Shown: positions 15,222 through 23,951 of the stretch, in pieces
Layout of the letters: every line of letters starts with the position of its first letter
How positions within the stretch are numbered: position 1 is the stretch's first letter
DNA from: CAYJPV01 sp964372095
Lineage (GTDB): Bacteria > Acidobacteriota > Vicinamibacteria > Vicinamibacterales > JAKQTR01
Reading direction: 5' to 3'
Assembly: GCA_964372095.1 (NCBI GenBank)
Contig: CAYJPV010000005.1
Coordinates: forward strand, 186,001-250,000
Length of the DNA: 64,000 bases
Program-made: the position numbers and the translations under genes
Notes under the pieces: model-generated
The model's input: the letters and a program-made list of their open reading frames with translations, nothing else
Told to the model about the DNA's origin: nothing
The model's database searches: none

Positions 15222-16159
15222 CGACCGTGGTCGGCGACACGTTGCGGGAGTACCTCCGGGAACGCCGGCAGGAGGTGGACGCGGCGCTGCGCCGGGCGTT
15301 GCCCGCGGCCGATCAGTGCCCGGTCCTCATCTGCGACGCGATGGCGTACAGCCTGTTCGCCGGCGGCAAGCGGTTCCGGCCCGTGCTGGCGCTGGCTGCC
15401 GCCGATGCCGTCTCGGGCGGTGACCCGCGCGCCCGCGCACTGGCCTTGCCGGCGGCCTGCGCGATCGAGATGATCCACACCTATTCCCTCATTCACGACG
15501 ATCTGCCGGCGATGGATGACGACGTCCTGCGCCGCGGCAAACCTACGCTCCACGTCGTCCACGGCGAAGGCATGGCCATCCTCGCCGGCGACGGCCTGCA
15601 CGCCGAAGCCTTCACCCTGCTGGCGCGGGAACCCGACCACGCCGGCCACCCGGACCTGGCGGCACGCAAGCTGGCGGTGATTCAGCGCGTCAGCGACGCC
15701 GCCGGCCCCATGGGGATGGTGGGCGGCCAGGCGATCGATCTGCACGCGGCCGGTCACGGGGCCGACGCGGCCGTCCTCACGGCAGACGGCCTGCGCGACA
15801 TGCACGCGCGAAAAACAGGCGCCCTCATCCGGGCGTCGGCCGTCGTCGGGGCCATCATGGCGGGCGCGACTCCGGCCCGGATCGCCGCCATCGACGACTA
15901 TGCCGCCGGCCTGGGACTGGCGTTCCAGATCGTCGACGACCTGCTCGACGTCGAAGGCGCCGCGGCGGATCTGGGCAAGACCACCGGCAAGGACGCGGCC
16001 GCGAACAAACCCACGTACCCGCTCTTCTTCGGCCTCGATGAGTCACGGCGGCTCGCGCGGTCGGCCACCGACGGGGCGCTGGCGGCGCTCGACCGTGCGG
16101 GCTTCGCCCAGACGCGCCTGGCCGACATCGCCGAGTGGGTCGTCTCGCGGACATCGTAA
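15218..16159 (+). CDS. ispA: Farnesyl/geranylgeranyl diphosphate synthase
   Basis: This short-chain polyprenyl diphosphate synthase condenses isopentenyl diphosphate with allylic diphosphates. The 313-residue protein has the first aspartate-rich motif in HDDLPAMDDDVLRRGKPT and the second in IVDDLLDVEG, with FAGGKRFRPVLALA and KTGALIRASAVVGA between them and near the N-terminus. The order xseA-xseB-ispA is widespread; the usual next gene dxs is absent here, and tlyA follows directly after 9 bp. Chain length (C15 or C20) cannot be fixed from sequence alone. Confidence 0.94.
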   Translation: MTTVVGDTLREYLRERRQEVDAALRRALPAADQCPVLICDAMAYSLFAGGKRFRPVLALAAADAVSGGDPRARALALPAACAIEMIHTYSLIHDDLPAMDDDVLRRGKPTLHVVHGEGMAILAGDGLHAEAFTLLAREPDHAGHPDLAARKLAVIQRVSDAAGPMGMVGGQAIDLHAAGHGADAAVLTADGLRDMHARKTGALIRASAVVGAIMAGATPARIAAIDDYAAGLGLAFQIVDDLLDVEGAAADLGKTTGKDAAANKPTYPLFFGLDESRRLARSATDGALAALDRAGFAQTRLADIAEWVVSRTS

Positions 16160-16168
16160 GGTCACACC

Positions 16169-16912
16169 ATGCCCGCCGTCCCTCGCGTCCGACTCGACGT
16201 GGCGATGCTCGATCGGGGTCTCGCGCCGTCACGCGAACGGGCGCGCGCCCTGATCCTCGCCGGGCGCGTCCGCGTGGACGGGACCGTCGTCAGCAAAGCC
16301 GGCACGGCGGTGCCGGCGACGGCGACGATCGAGACGATCGAACGGGACTTCCCGTGGGTGGGGCGCGGCGGCGTCAAACTGGCCCACGCCCTCGATGTAT
16401 TCGCCATCAGTGTCGACGGACGCGAGGCGCTGGACATCGGCGCCTCCACCGGCGGCTTCACCGACGTCCTGCTCACGCGCGGTGCTGTTCGCGTGGTCGC
16501 CCTCGACGTCGGACACGGCCAGCTCGACTGGCGGCTGCGCGAGGATCCCCGCGTGGTGGTCATGGAACACCGCAACGCCCGGGACCTGACCCGTGACTGG
16601 CTCCCGGGCCCGGTGGATGTCGTGACGATCGACGTGTCGTTCATTTCGCTGCGGCTCGTGCTGCCCCAGCTGCCCGCCGTCCTGAACCCGGGTGCCGATA
16701 TGGTGGCGCTGGTCAAACCGCAGTTCGAAGCGGGGCGTGACGAGGTGGGGAAAGGCGGCATCGTCAAGGACCCGGCCGTCCACCAGGCCGTTCAGGATCG
16801 GGTCGCCGAGGCCGCCCGTCAGTGCGGGCTCGTGCCCGTGGCGGCCACGCCGTCACCCATCACGGGCGCGACGGGCAATCAGGAATTCCTGCTGCATCTG
16901 AAACAGGCGTAG
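16169..16912 (+). CDS. tlyA: TlyA-family rRNA 2'-O-methyltransferase
   Basis: The 247-residue protein has an N-terminal S4 RNA-binding domain (VRLDVAMLDRGLAPSRERARALILAGRVRVDG, residues about 7-40) and an FtsJ-type methyltransferase domain. The latter shows the SAM-binding motif ALDIGASTGGFTDVLL, then VALDVGHGQLDWRL, VTIDVSFISL and LVKPQFEAGRDEVGKGG. TlyA methylates cytidine 2'-OH groups in 16S and/or 23S rRNA and affects capreomycin sensitivity in actinobacteria; older annotations call it hemolysin A. It is followed by nadK, a common arrangement. Confidence 0.93.
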   Translation: MPAVPRVRLDVAMLDRGLAPSRERARALILAGRVRVDGTVVSKAGTAVPATATIETIERDFPWVGRGGVKLAHALDVFAISVDGREALDIGASTGGFTDVLLTRGAVRVVALDVGHGQLDWRLREDPRVVVMEHRNARDLTRDWLPGPVDVVTIDVSFISLRLVLPQLPAVLNPGADMVALVKPQFEAGRDEVGKGGIVKDPAVHQAVQDRVAEAARQCGLVPVAATPSPITGATGNQEFLLHLKQA

Positions 16913-16936
16913 AATCGCGCCGTCTCCGGAGATCGT

Positions 16937-17854
16937 ATGGTTGCCACGTCCCACACGCCGCCGCCCGCGCCCCTGTCGTCCGTCCGGCGCGTCGGCATTG
17001 TCGCGAAACCCGGGCTCGACAGCATCGGCTCCGAAGTCCGGGCCATCGTGGCGTGGCTCGGCGCGCGCGGCGTCGAGGCGGTGGTGGAGGCGCGCACGGC
17101 CGAACAGGCCGGCCTCGACGCGTCCGCAGCCCCGACGCGCGACGACGTGCCGGCCCGCTCCGACCTCGTGCTCGTTCTCGGAGGAGACGGGACGCTGCTG
17201 GGCATGGCCGACCGGATCGCGCAGGCCGGGCTGGAGATCCCCATCCTCGGCGTGAACTACGGCACCCTGGGATTCCTGACGGAAGTGGCGCTGACCGACC
17301 TGTACCCGGCCCTCGAACGTACGCTGGCGGGTGAGGCCGGGATCGACACGCGCCTGATGCTGCGCGCGGCCATCGTGCGCGACGGGCACGATCACTCAAC
17401 GCACGTCGTACTCAACGACGTGGCCGTGACCGGCGGCTCGCTGTCCCGCATTGTCGAGTTCTGGGTCTCGGTCGACGGCGAGTTCGTGGCCGCGTTCAAC
17501 GCCGACGGCATCATCCTGGCGAGCCCGACCGGCTCGACCGCCTACAACCTGTCCGCGGGGGGACCGATCGTACACCCGGCCGTCGACGCCCTGGTGCTGA
17601 ACCCCATCGCGCCCCACGCGCTGACGAATCGCCCGATTGTCATCCCGGCGTCGGCGCGCGTGGTGGTGCGGCCGGTCCTGAGGCGGGTCGGCGACGAGGC
17701 GTTCGCGACGTTCGACGGACAGCGCGGCGAACAGCTCCAGAACGGCGACGAGGTGCACGTGATGCGCTCCGCGCGGTCCATGCGCCTGGTACGCGCTGCG
17801 GCGTGCAGTTATTACTCCGTCTTGCGCACGAAACTCCGCTGGGCGGAGCGATAG
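16937..17854 (+). CDS. nadK: NAD kinase
   Basis: NadK phosphorylates NAD to NADP in the cytosol. The 305-residue protein shows VLVLGGDGTLLGMA (GGDGT phosphate-binding motif, near residue 80), GVNYGTLGFLTE, ALNDVAVT-type LNDVAVTGGS, the SPTGSTAYNLSAGGPIVHP motif and a C-terminal beta-sandwich. It starts 24 bp after tlyA. Its TAG stop codon is the first three bases of a heptad array shared with the convergent mltG. Confidence 0.96.
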   Translation: MVATSHTPPPAPLSSVRRVGIVAKPGLDSIGSEVRAIVAWLGARGVEAVVEARTAEQAGLDASAAPTRDDVPARSDLVLVLGGDGTLLGMADRIAQAGLEIPILGVNYGTLGFLTEVALTDLYPALERTLAGEAGIDTRLMLRAAIVRDGHDHSTHVVLNDVAVTGGSLSRIVEFWVSVDGEFVAAFNADGIILASPTGSTAYNLSAGGPIVHPAVDALVLNPIAPHALTNRPIVIPASARVVVRPVLRRVGDEAFATFDGQRGEQLQNGDEVHVMRSARSMRLVRAAACSYYSVLRTKLRWAER

Positions 17855-17886
17855 CTGCCACTTGCCCCTTGCCCCTTGCCCCTATC
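17852..17886. repeat. Heptanucleotide array between convergent nadK and mltG
   Basis: Five 7-bp units fill the 27-bp space and both stop codons: TAGCTGC, CACTTGC, two CCCTTGC and CCCTATC. The nadK TAG (17852-17854) opens the array on the plus strand. Read from the other strand, the mltG TAG (17884-17882) opens TAGGGGC followed by two AAGGGGC units. One array therefore supplies the stop codons of both genes. Confidence 0.8.
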
Positions 17887-18901
17887 TCCTTCGAAAGTAC
17901 TGCACCTGGAACCTGAAGACATTCCTGTTGTGTTCGGCCAGTGACGACGAGAAGGCGTGGGAGCCGTCGTTCCGGCTGACGAAGTACAGGTAGTCGACGG
18001 CCTCGGGGCGCACGGCCGCTTCGAGGGACGCGTGGCCGGGCGCGGCGATTGGCCCCGGGGGCAATCCGGCGTACCGGTAGGTGTTGTACGGCGAGTCGAA
18101 CGACAAATCTGCCCGCGTGAGATTGCCCGTGTAGCGCCCGGCGCGCTCGAGCGCGTAGATCACGGTCGGGTCGCATTGCAGGCCCATCCTGATGCGGAGG
18201 CGATTGTGGTAGACCGCCGATACCGTCGTGCGTTCGTCTGCGCGCGCCGTTTCTTTCTCGATGAGTGACGCCAGCGTCACGGTCTGGCGCACCGTCAGAC
18301 CCAGGGCCGCCGCACGGTCGCTCAGGTCGGCCGTCCACGAGGCCAGGAACCGGTCGGTCATCTGCCGGACCAGGTCGGCGGCGGACATTCTGCGCGACAG
18401 GCTGTAGGTGTCCGGGAACAGGTACCCTTCCAAATCACGGGCGGCCGGATCGATGGCGGCGATGGGCGCCGGATCCGACGCGGCCTTGATGAAGGACGCC
18501 GCCGGCCCGAAGCCTTGCGCCTCGTAGACCCGCGCCATCTGCCGAATCGTCAGGCCCTCGGGGAACGTGATCGCACGCAGATGGACCTGGCCGCGCGCCA
18601 GTGTGTCGACGACCTGGGCCGCCGTCAGAGGGCGGTCGAACCGGTATTCGCCGGCTTTCAGCCGCGTGGCCTGCCCGCTGCGCCAGAGGGCGATGCGCCA
18701 CGTCCACCTGTCCTGCACGACGCCGTGCGTGATGAGGCGCTCGCCGATGGCGGCCGTGCTCATCCCCGGGTCAACCTCGACGAACTGTTCGGAACCCGAG
18801 TAGTGACGGTACGGCATGGACTGACGGATGAACTGGCGCCAGCCCGTCAGGCCGGTGGCGACGAAGGCGACCATGAACAAGAGGGCCAGCAAACGTTTCA
18901 T
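17882..18901 (-). CDS. mltG: Endolytic murein transglycosylase
   Basis: MltG (YceG) cuts nascent peptidoglycan strands at the inner membrane and may set glycan length. The 339-residue protein has an N-terminal transmembrane segment (LLALLFMVAFVATGLTGW), a LysM-like region with VDPGMSTAAIGERL, FPEGLTIRQMARVY, the LEGYLFPDTYSL block, and the catalytic region LASLIEKETARADER with the glutamate of IEKETA. VYHNRLRIRMGLQCDPTVIYAL and the NTYRYAGLPPGPIAAPG block complete the fold. ATG 18901 overlaps the ruvX stop by 4 bp, so RuvX and MltG are translationally coupled, a common order. Confidence 0.95.
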   Translation of the reverse strand: MKRLLALLFMVAFVATGLTGWRQFIRQSMPYRHYSGSEQFVEVDPGMSTAAIGERLITHGVVQDRWTWRIALWRSGQATRLKAGEYRFDRPLTAAQVVDTLARGQVHLRAITFPEGLTIRQMARVYEAQGFGPAASFIKAASDPAPIAAIDPAARDLEGYLFPDTYSLSRRMSAADLVRQMTDRFLASWTADLSDRAAALGLTVRQTVTLASLIEKETARADERTTVSAVYHNRLRIRMGLQCDPTVIYALERAGRYTGNLTRADLSFDSPYNTYRYAGLPPGPIAAPGHASLEAAVRPEAVDYLYFVSRNDGSHAFSSSLAEHNRNVFRFQVQYFRRR

Positions 18902-19413
18902 GCGTGCCTGCCCTTGTCTCCGGGATCCTCGTCCGCGGCGGGGGCCGCGCATTCGTCAGCCTCCTGCCCCCTGCCCCTTGACCCTTGTCCCTTCGTATCC
19001 AGATACTCCTGCAGGATGACGGCCGCCGCGGCAGCGTCGAGGCGCCGTTTGCGGACGCGCCAGTCGCGCTCGCCGGCCGCGAGCAACTGGTCGGCCTCGT
19101 GGCTCGTCAGGCGCTCGTCCTGCAGCACAACCGCTTTCCCGCTCTGCCGTGCCAGGCTGGCAGCGAACTCGGCGGCCCGCGGCGTCTGATCGTTCGGGCT
19201 GCCGTCGAGGCGCTTCGGCAAGCCGACCACGACGGTCTCGACCGGTTCATCAGCCGCCTCGAAGGCCCGGATGGCGCGCAGCACGGCGGCCGCAGCGTGA
19301 TCGAGATTCCGGCTGCCGGCGACGACGTCGAGCGGCCTCGCCAGGACTCCGCTCGGGTCGCTCACCGCGAGCCCGATGCGCCGTTCGCCGAAATCGATCG
19401 CCACCGTCCTCAT
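18898..19413 (-). CDS. ruvX: Putative pre-16S rRNA nuclease / Holliday-junction resolvase-like RuvX
   Basis: RuvX (YqgF) has an RNase H fold and processes the 5' end of pre-16S rRNA. The 171-residue product begins MRTVAIDFGERRIGLAVSDP (first catalytic Asp in AIDFGERRIG), then VVVGLPKRLDGSPNDQT, LQDERLTSHEADQLL and the C-terminal DAAAAAVILQEYLDT. The ATG at 19413 gives the canonical start; the frame is open further upstream but without family support. The family normally ends close to LQEYLD. The extra tail of about 32 residues here is partly encoded by heptanucleotide repeats and ends in the overlap with mltG. Confidence 0.93.
   Translation of the reverse strand: MRTVAIDFGERRIGLAVSDPSGVLARPLDVVAGSRNLDHAAAAVLRAIRAFEAADEPVETVVVGLPKRLDGSPNDQTPRAAEFAASLARQSGKAVVLQDERLTSHEADQLLAAGERDWRVRKRRLDAAAAAVILQEYLDTKGQGSRGRGQEADECAAPAADEDPGDKGRHA
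18959..18993. repeat. Heptanucleotide array inside the ruvX 3' coding end (5 units)
   Basis: Five 7-bp units (GCCTCCT, GCCCCCT, GCCCCTT, GACCCTT, GTCCCTT on the plus strand) lie in frame within ruvX and encode part of its KGQGSRGRGQEA tail. The unit family matches the array between nadK and mltG, so mltG is flanked on both sides by the same repeat type. Confidence 0.75.
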
Positions 19414-19532
19414 GCCGACAGCGTAATGGGGTCGGGACGGTGAACGCAACGCCAGCGTCGCGACCCCGTTGGGCGGGGCCGCGGAGGCGGTACGATATAC
19501 TTGGTGTTCGTACACACTGAACGGAAACTCCC

Positions 19533-21593
19533 TTGAAACTAGTCTCGATACCCCTTCTTGCGGTGGCGATCGCGCTGACGGCGTTGTCCTGCGGCACGTC
19601 GACGCCGCCGCGTCCGCCGGCGCAGAAACTGGTGATACTCGGCTTCGACGGGATGGAACCGTCCCTCGTCGAACGATGGATGCGGGAGGGCCGCCTCCCG
19701 AACTTCGCGAAACTGGCCGCCGAGGGCGGTTACCAGCGCCTCGAGACAAGCCACTCGCCGGAGTCCCCGACGGCCTGGGCGTCGTTCGCCACGGGTGCCA
19801 ACGCCGGCAAGCACAACATCTACGACTTTCTCGTTCGCGATCCGCGGACGTACTTGCCCGATCTCGGCCTCGTGAAGCGGACACCGGCGCAGTTTCTCTT
19901 CAACTACATCCCGATCAAGGCCCCGAAACTCGAGCCGCTGCGGGGCGGCACCAGTTTCTGGGTGACGGCGGGCATGGCTGGCGTCCGGTCGAGCATCCTC
20001 ACGGTGCCCGTGACGTTTCCGGCGGAACAGGTCGCGAACGGCGAACTGCTCTCGGGCCTGCCGGTGCCCGACATCCGCGGCACGATCGGGACGTTCTACT
20101 ACTTCGCCACGGACCTGTCCCGGTACGAAGAAGGCAGCACCGAGATGGGCGGCATCCTGAAGCGGCTCGTCTTCGAGGGTGACACGGCCCACACGGAACT
20201 GGTCGGCCCGCCCAACCCGATCGTCCGGGCGCAGCAGCACGCGATCCAGGCCAAAGGGCCGGACCCGAGCGCGGCGGACAAGGCCACGCTCACCGAACTC
20301 GCCACGCACGAAGACATCCGCATTCCCGTCACGGTGCGCTGGAACCGCCAGCAGCGCCGGGCGATCGTGACGATCGGCGACAACACGGTCACGCTGGATG
20401 AAGGCCAGTGGAGCAAGTGGGTCAACCTCGAGTTCCGCGTGAACGTCCTGATCCGGCTGCACGGCATGGCGCAGTTGCACCTGATCAAGGCCGACAAAGA
20501 CCTGCAGCTCTACATCTCGCCGGTGAACCTGCGTCCCGACAAACCGCCGGTGCCCATCTCGTCGCCGGCGTCGTTCGCCGGCGATCTGCACGATCGCCTG
20601 GGTCCGTTCCGCACGCTGGGCTGGGCCGAGGCCACGTGGCCCCTCAACGAGGAGCGGATCAACGAAGACGCCTTCATGGACGACCTGTACCGGGCCTTTG
20701 ACGATCGGGCGCAGGTCATCCTCAACCGGGTGGACTCGGGCCGCTGGGATCTGCTGGTCGGAGTGATCGAGGCGACCGACCGCGTGCAGCACATGATGTG
20801 GCGGTTCATGGACAAGGGCCATCCGATGTACACCGAGGAGGGCGCCGCCAAGTACGGGGATGCCATTGAGCGGGTGTACCGGCGGGCGGACCAGTTCCTG
20901 GCCGAGGTGCGCGAGCGGGTGGGCCCCGACGTGCCGATCATCGTGCTGTCGGATCACGGATTCCATTCGTTCCGCTACGCCGTGAACCTCAATACCTGGC
21001 TCGTGCAGGAAGGGTACCTGGCGGTCAAGGGCGAACGGACCGGCGCGAAGACCCTGGACAACCTGTTCCTGGGCACAGGCCAGTTCTGGGAGAACGTCGA
21101 CTGGTCCCGGACGAAAGCGTACGCGCTGGGCCTGGGCCAGGTATTCATCAACCTCCGCGGCCGTGAAGGGCAGGGCATCGTCGCACCCGGCGAAGAATAC
21201 CGGCAGGTGGTCGACGAACTGGCCGCCCGTCTGACGACGTTCACGGACCCGTCGAACGGCGCCTCCATCGTCAGTGGCGTGTACAAACGCGACGACATCT
21301 ATACCGGCGCGTATGTGAAGGACGCCCCGGACCTGCAGGTGGGCATGACGGAAGGGTACCGGGTGTCCTGGCAGACGACGCTCGGCGGCTCGCCGGCGGG
21401 CCTCATCTATCCCAACACGCGGAAGTGGAGCGGCGACCACTGCGGCTTCGACTACAAGTCGACGCCCGGCATGGTCATCTCCAGCCGCGCGTTCACGGTC
21501 GACGACGCCCGGATCATCGACATCGCCCCCACGGTGCTCAAACACTTCGGCGTGGCCATCCCGAAGGACATCGACGGGCGGCCGCTGTTCTAG
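19533..21593 (+). CDS. Alkaline phosphatase-superfamily phosphodiesterase lipoprotein
   Basis: The 686-residue protein starts at TTG 19533 with a lipoprotein signal peptide (MKLVSIPLLAVAIALTALSC, lipobox Cys20), so it is probably anchored in the outer or inner membrane. The catalytic domain is of the type I phosphodiesterase/nucleotide pyrophosphatase kind: VILGFDGMEPSLVERW supplies metal ligands, ESPTAWASFATGANAGKHNIYDF holds the likely nucleophilic threonine, and VLSDHGFHSF and DHCGFDY carry further ligands. A long insertion of about 250 residues separates the two halves. Substrate is unknown. It is divergent from ruvX and 9 bp upstream of the envC-like gene, forming a probable envelope operon with the next two genes. 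Confidence 0.85.
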   Translation: MKLVSIPLLAVAIALTALSCGTSTPPRPPAQKLVILGFDGMEPSLVERWMREGRLPNFAKLAAEGGYQRLETSHSPESPTAWASFATGANAGKHNIYDFLVRDPRTYLPDLGLVKRTPAQFLFNYIPIKAPKLEPLRGGTSFWVTAGMAGVRSSILTVPVTFPAEQVANGELLSGLPVPDIRGTIGTFYYFATDLSRYEEGSTEMGGILKRLVFEGDTAHTELVGPPNPIVRAQQHAIQAKGPDPSAADKATLTELATHEDIRIPVTVRWNRQQRRAIVTIGDNTVTLDEGQWSKWVNLEFRVNVLIRLHGMAQLHLIKADKDLQLYISPVNLRPDKPPVPISSPASFAGDLHDRLGPFRTLGWAEATWPLNEERINEDAFMDDLYRAFDDRAQVILNRVDSGRWDLLVGVIEATDRVQHMMWRFMDKGHPMYTEEGAAKYGDAIERVYRRADQFLAEVRERVGPDVPIIVLSDHGFHSFRYAVNLNTWLVQEGYLAVKGERTGAKTLDNLFLGTGQFWENVDWSRTKAYALGLGQVFINLRGREGQGIVAPGEEYRQVVDELAARLTTFTDPSNGASIVSGVYKRDDIYTGAYVKDAPDLQVGMTEGYRVSWQTTLGGSPAGLIYPNTRKWSGDHCGFDYKSTPGMVISSRAFTVDDARIIDIAPTVLKHFGVAIPKDIDGRPLF

Positions 21594-21602
21594 GCACGCC
21601 AG

Positions 21603-22763
21603 ATGGGGCCCGGTGTACGCGTCTCGACGCTTGTTCTCGTGCTCCTCACGGCGGTGTGCGGGGCCAGCGGAACGGCACAGGCCCCCTCGGCGTCCGAGGC
21701 CGAGGCGCTGGCGACACGGGCGGCGGGGCGGATCCGGGCGCTCCAGCGCGAAGCCGACGGCCTCGCGGCGCGTGCACGCACGCTGCTCGGCGACTTGCGG
21801 CGCCTCGAGATCGAGCGGGATCTCCGCACCGCGCAGTACGATGAAGGCGCGCGCGAGCTCGCGCGCGTGGCGGCCGACGCCGACGGCCTCGCGATCCGGA
21901 TCCAGACCCTGGAACGCCGCGCCGGCCATCAGCTTCCCGACCTCGCCGGCCGGCTCGTGGACCTCTACAAACTCGGCAACGCCGGCTACCTGCGGATGCT
22001 GATGAATGTGGACGACCTGCGCGACGCGGGCCGGGCCTACCGGTTCGTGTCGGCCATGCAGGCCATTGACCGCCAGCAACTGTCCGAGCACGAACGGACC
22101 CTGGCGGAGCTGCGGCGTGCGCGCGCGGCCCTGGTCGAGCGGCACACGGCGCAGGCGCGGATCCAGGACGAGATGGCCGCCGCTCGCGATGCGGCCGCCC
22201 GCGCGGCGGCGTCGCTGTCGGCGATGCTCGATGACATCGATACGCGCCGCGACCTGAACGCCCGGCTCGTCGGCGAATTGCAGATGGCTGCCGCGCGGTT
22301 GCAGGTGGCGGTCGCCGACCTGGCGCGCGGCGCCCGGAACGACGCGGCGGTGGCGCTGCCGCTGCGGCCGTTCAAAGGCGACCTCGACTGGCCCGTCGCC
22401 GGGCGGGTGGCCGCCCCCTTCGGCCGCCAGCGCAACGCACGTTTCCGGACAGCCGTGACCAGCAACGGCGTGGTGATCGCGGCAGCGGCCGAGACGCCGG
22501 TGCGCGCGGTGCACGAAGGCACCGTGGCCTTTGCCGAACCCTTCAGCGGATTCGGCAACCTCGTCATCATCGATCACGGCAACGCCGCCTTCACGATGTA
22601 CGGGCACCTGGCGGGCATCGACACCCGGGCGGGCAGCCGCATCGCGCGGGGACAGGTGGTTGGGACCGTGGGACCGCTGCTCGACGGGACGACGGCGCTG
22701 TACTTCGAATTGCGGATCGACGGCAAGCCCGTCGATCCACTACAATGGCTGCGGAAACCCTGA
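21603..22763 (+). CDS. EnvC-like murein hydrolase activator with degenerate LytM domain
   Basis: The 386-residue secreted protein has a signal peptide (to about residue 26), a long coiled coil over about residues 30-250 (EAEALATRAAGRIRALQREAD and LAELRRARAALVERHTAQ) and a C-terminal LytM/M23 domain. The domain fold is clear (DLDWPVAGRVAAPFG, GNLVIIDHGNAAFTMYGHL), but the Zn ligands of active M23 enzymes are missing. The H-x-G-x-D motif is SNGVVI and the HLHFE motif is ALYFE. This matches EnvC-type activators, which bind amidases at the septum rather than cleave peptidoglycan. It is followed by an S41/CtpA-type gene, a frequent neighbour of envC. Confidence 0.85.
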   Translation: MGPGVRVSTLVLVLLTAVCGASGTAQAPSASEAEALATRAAGRIRALQREADGLAARARTLLGDLRRLEIERDLRTAQYDEGARELARVAADADGLAIRIQTLERRAGHQLPDLAGRLVDLYKLGNAGYLRMLMNVDDLRDAGRAYRFVSAMQAIDRQQLSEHERTLAELRRARAALVERHTAQARIQDEMAAARDAAARAAASLSAMLDDIDTRRDLNARLVGELQMAAARLQVAVADLARGARNDAAVALPLRPFKGDLDWPVAGRVAAPFGRQRNARFRTAVTSNGVVIAAAAETPVRAVHEGTVAFAEPFSGFGNLVIIDHGNAAFTMYGHLAGIDTRAGSRIARGQVVGTVGPLLDGTTALYFELRIDGKPVDPLQWLRKP

Positions 22764-22773
22764 TCCCCCCGAC

Positions 22774-23940
22774 ATGACCACGCGTACGCGACTGACCATC
22801 ATTCTCGTCACTGCACCCGTCCTGGCGTTCGTGCTCGTCGGAGGGCTGCTCGCGCGGACGCGTGTCGTCGATGAAGCGTACCCGCACCTGCGGGTGTTCG
22901 ACGACGTGTTCAGCCTGACGACCAACGGGTACGTGGAAGCCGTGGATCCGGGCCGGCTGATGCACGGCGCCATGCACGGGCTGACCGAGGCCCTCGACGC
23001 GGACAGCGCGTACCTGCAACCCGAAGAGGCCCGCCTGGCCGCGAGCCGCGAGCCGCTCCCCGCCGGCGACGTCGGACTGGTGCTGACGCGGCAGTACTAC
23101 CTGCGGGTGGTCGCGACGCTGGCCGGATCGCCCGCCGCGCGCGCCGGCATCCGGAGCGGCGACTACATTCGCGTCGTGGACCGGCAGCCCACACGCGACA
23201 TGTCCGCGTGGGAAGGCACACGCCTGTTGCGGGGCGCCGTCGGGTCAGCCGTCACGCTGACCGTGCTGCGCGGCAATGCCACCGAACCACACCTCGTCTC
23301 ACTGGTGCGCGAGCCGGTGATGGTACCGCCCCCCGTCGTGAACGTGGTTGCGGACGGCGTCGGCCTGGTCCGGCTCTCGGCGATCACCGGGGAGACGCCA
23401 GCCACGTTGCGCGAACGGGTGGCCGCACTCGAGCGCGAAGGCGCCCGCTCGCTGATTCTCGACCTGCGCGGGTGCGCACACGGCCCCCTGGAATCGGGCC
23501 TCGACGCCGCGCGGCTGTTCGTGAGCAGCGGCGCCATCGGCCACCTCGACACGCGAGGCGCCAGCCGACAGTCGTTCACCGCCGAGACGGGTGACGGGAC
23601 GATCACGCTGCCGCTGGCCGTCCTGATCGACGCCGGCACGTCAGGCCCCGCCGAACTGCTCGCGGCGGCCGTGCAGGGCGGCAAGCGGGGCGAGCTGGTC
23701 GGCGAACGCACCGGTGGCCGTACCGCGCTTCAGCGTCTGTTCCCGCTGCCGGACGGCAGCGCGCTGTGGATGTCCTACGCGCAATATCTCTCCGTATCAG
23801 GCGACCCCATTCACGGACGCGGCCTGCAGCCGGACGTCGTGGTGGAACAGCCTGACGTGGAGTTCGGAGCCGCCCCCCCCACCGGTGACGTCACCGTGGA
23901 GCGGGCCATCGAACGCCTTCGTGCCCGGTCCGGGTCTTAG
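22774..23940 (+). CDS. S41/CtpA-like PDZ protein, catalytic residues apparently lost
   Basis: The 388-residue protein has an N-terminal membrane anchor (LTIILVTAPVLAFVLVGGLL), a PDZ domain at about residues 95-180 (GSPAARAGIRSGDYIRVVDRQP) and an S41 fold with GLVRLSAITGETP and RSLILDLRGCAHG. In active C-terminal processing proteases the Ser lies in an S-A-S/A-E-I motif and the Lys in T-F-G-K-G. The matching stretches here are GTSGPAEL and TGGRTA, so the aligned Ser is Gly (a Ser sits one residue earlier) and the Lys is Arg. It may be a non-catalytic partner of the EnvC-like protein or use shifted residues. Spacing to envC is 10 bp. Confidence 0.8.
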   Translation: MTTRTRLTIILVTAPVLAFVLVGGLLARTRVVDEAYPHLRVFDDVFSLTTNGYVEAVDPGRLMHGAMHGLTEALDADSAYLQPEEARLAASREPLPAGDVGLVLTRQYYLRVVATLAGSPAARAGIRSGDYIRVVDRQPTRDMSAWEGTRLLRGAVGSAVTLTVLRGNATEPHLVSLVREPVMVPPPVVNVVADGVGLVRLSAITGETPATLRERVAALEREGARSLILDLRGCAHGPLESGLDAARLFVSSGAIGHLDTRGASRQSFTAETGDGTITLPLAVLIDAGTSGPAELLAAAVQGGKRGELVGERTGGRTALQRLFPLPDGSALWMSYAQYLSVSGDPIHGRGLQPDVVVEQPDVEFGAAPPTGDVTVERAIERLRARSGS

Positions 23941-23951
23941 GCTTCGCCCAC

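Noticed and set aside
16160..16168. Missing dxs gene between ispA and tlyA as a deletion
   Set aside because: The order xseA-xseB-ispA-dxs-tlyA is common but not universal; the clean 9-bp junction shows no remnant, so nothing supports a recent loss.
19539..22607. Open frame of over 1000 codons on the minus strand
   Set aside because: It is antisense to three clear genes (phosphodiesterase, EnvC-like, S41-like). Its Arg/Val/His-rich composition is the usual shadow of GC-rich coding sequence.
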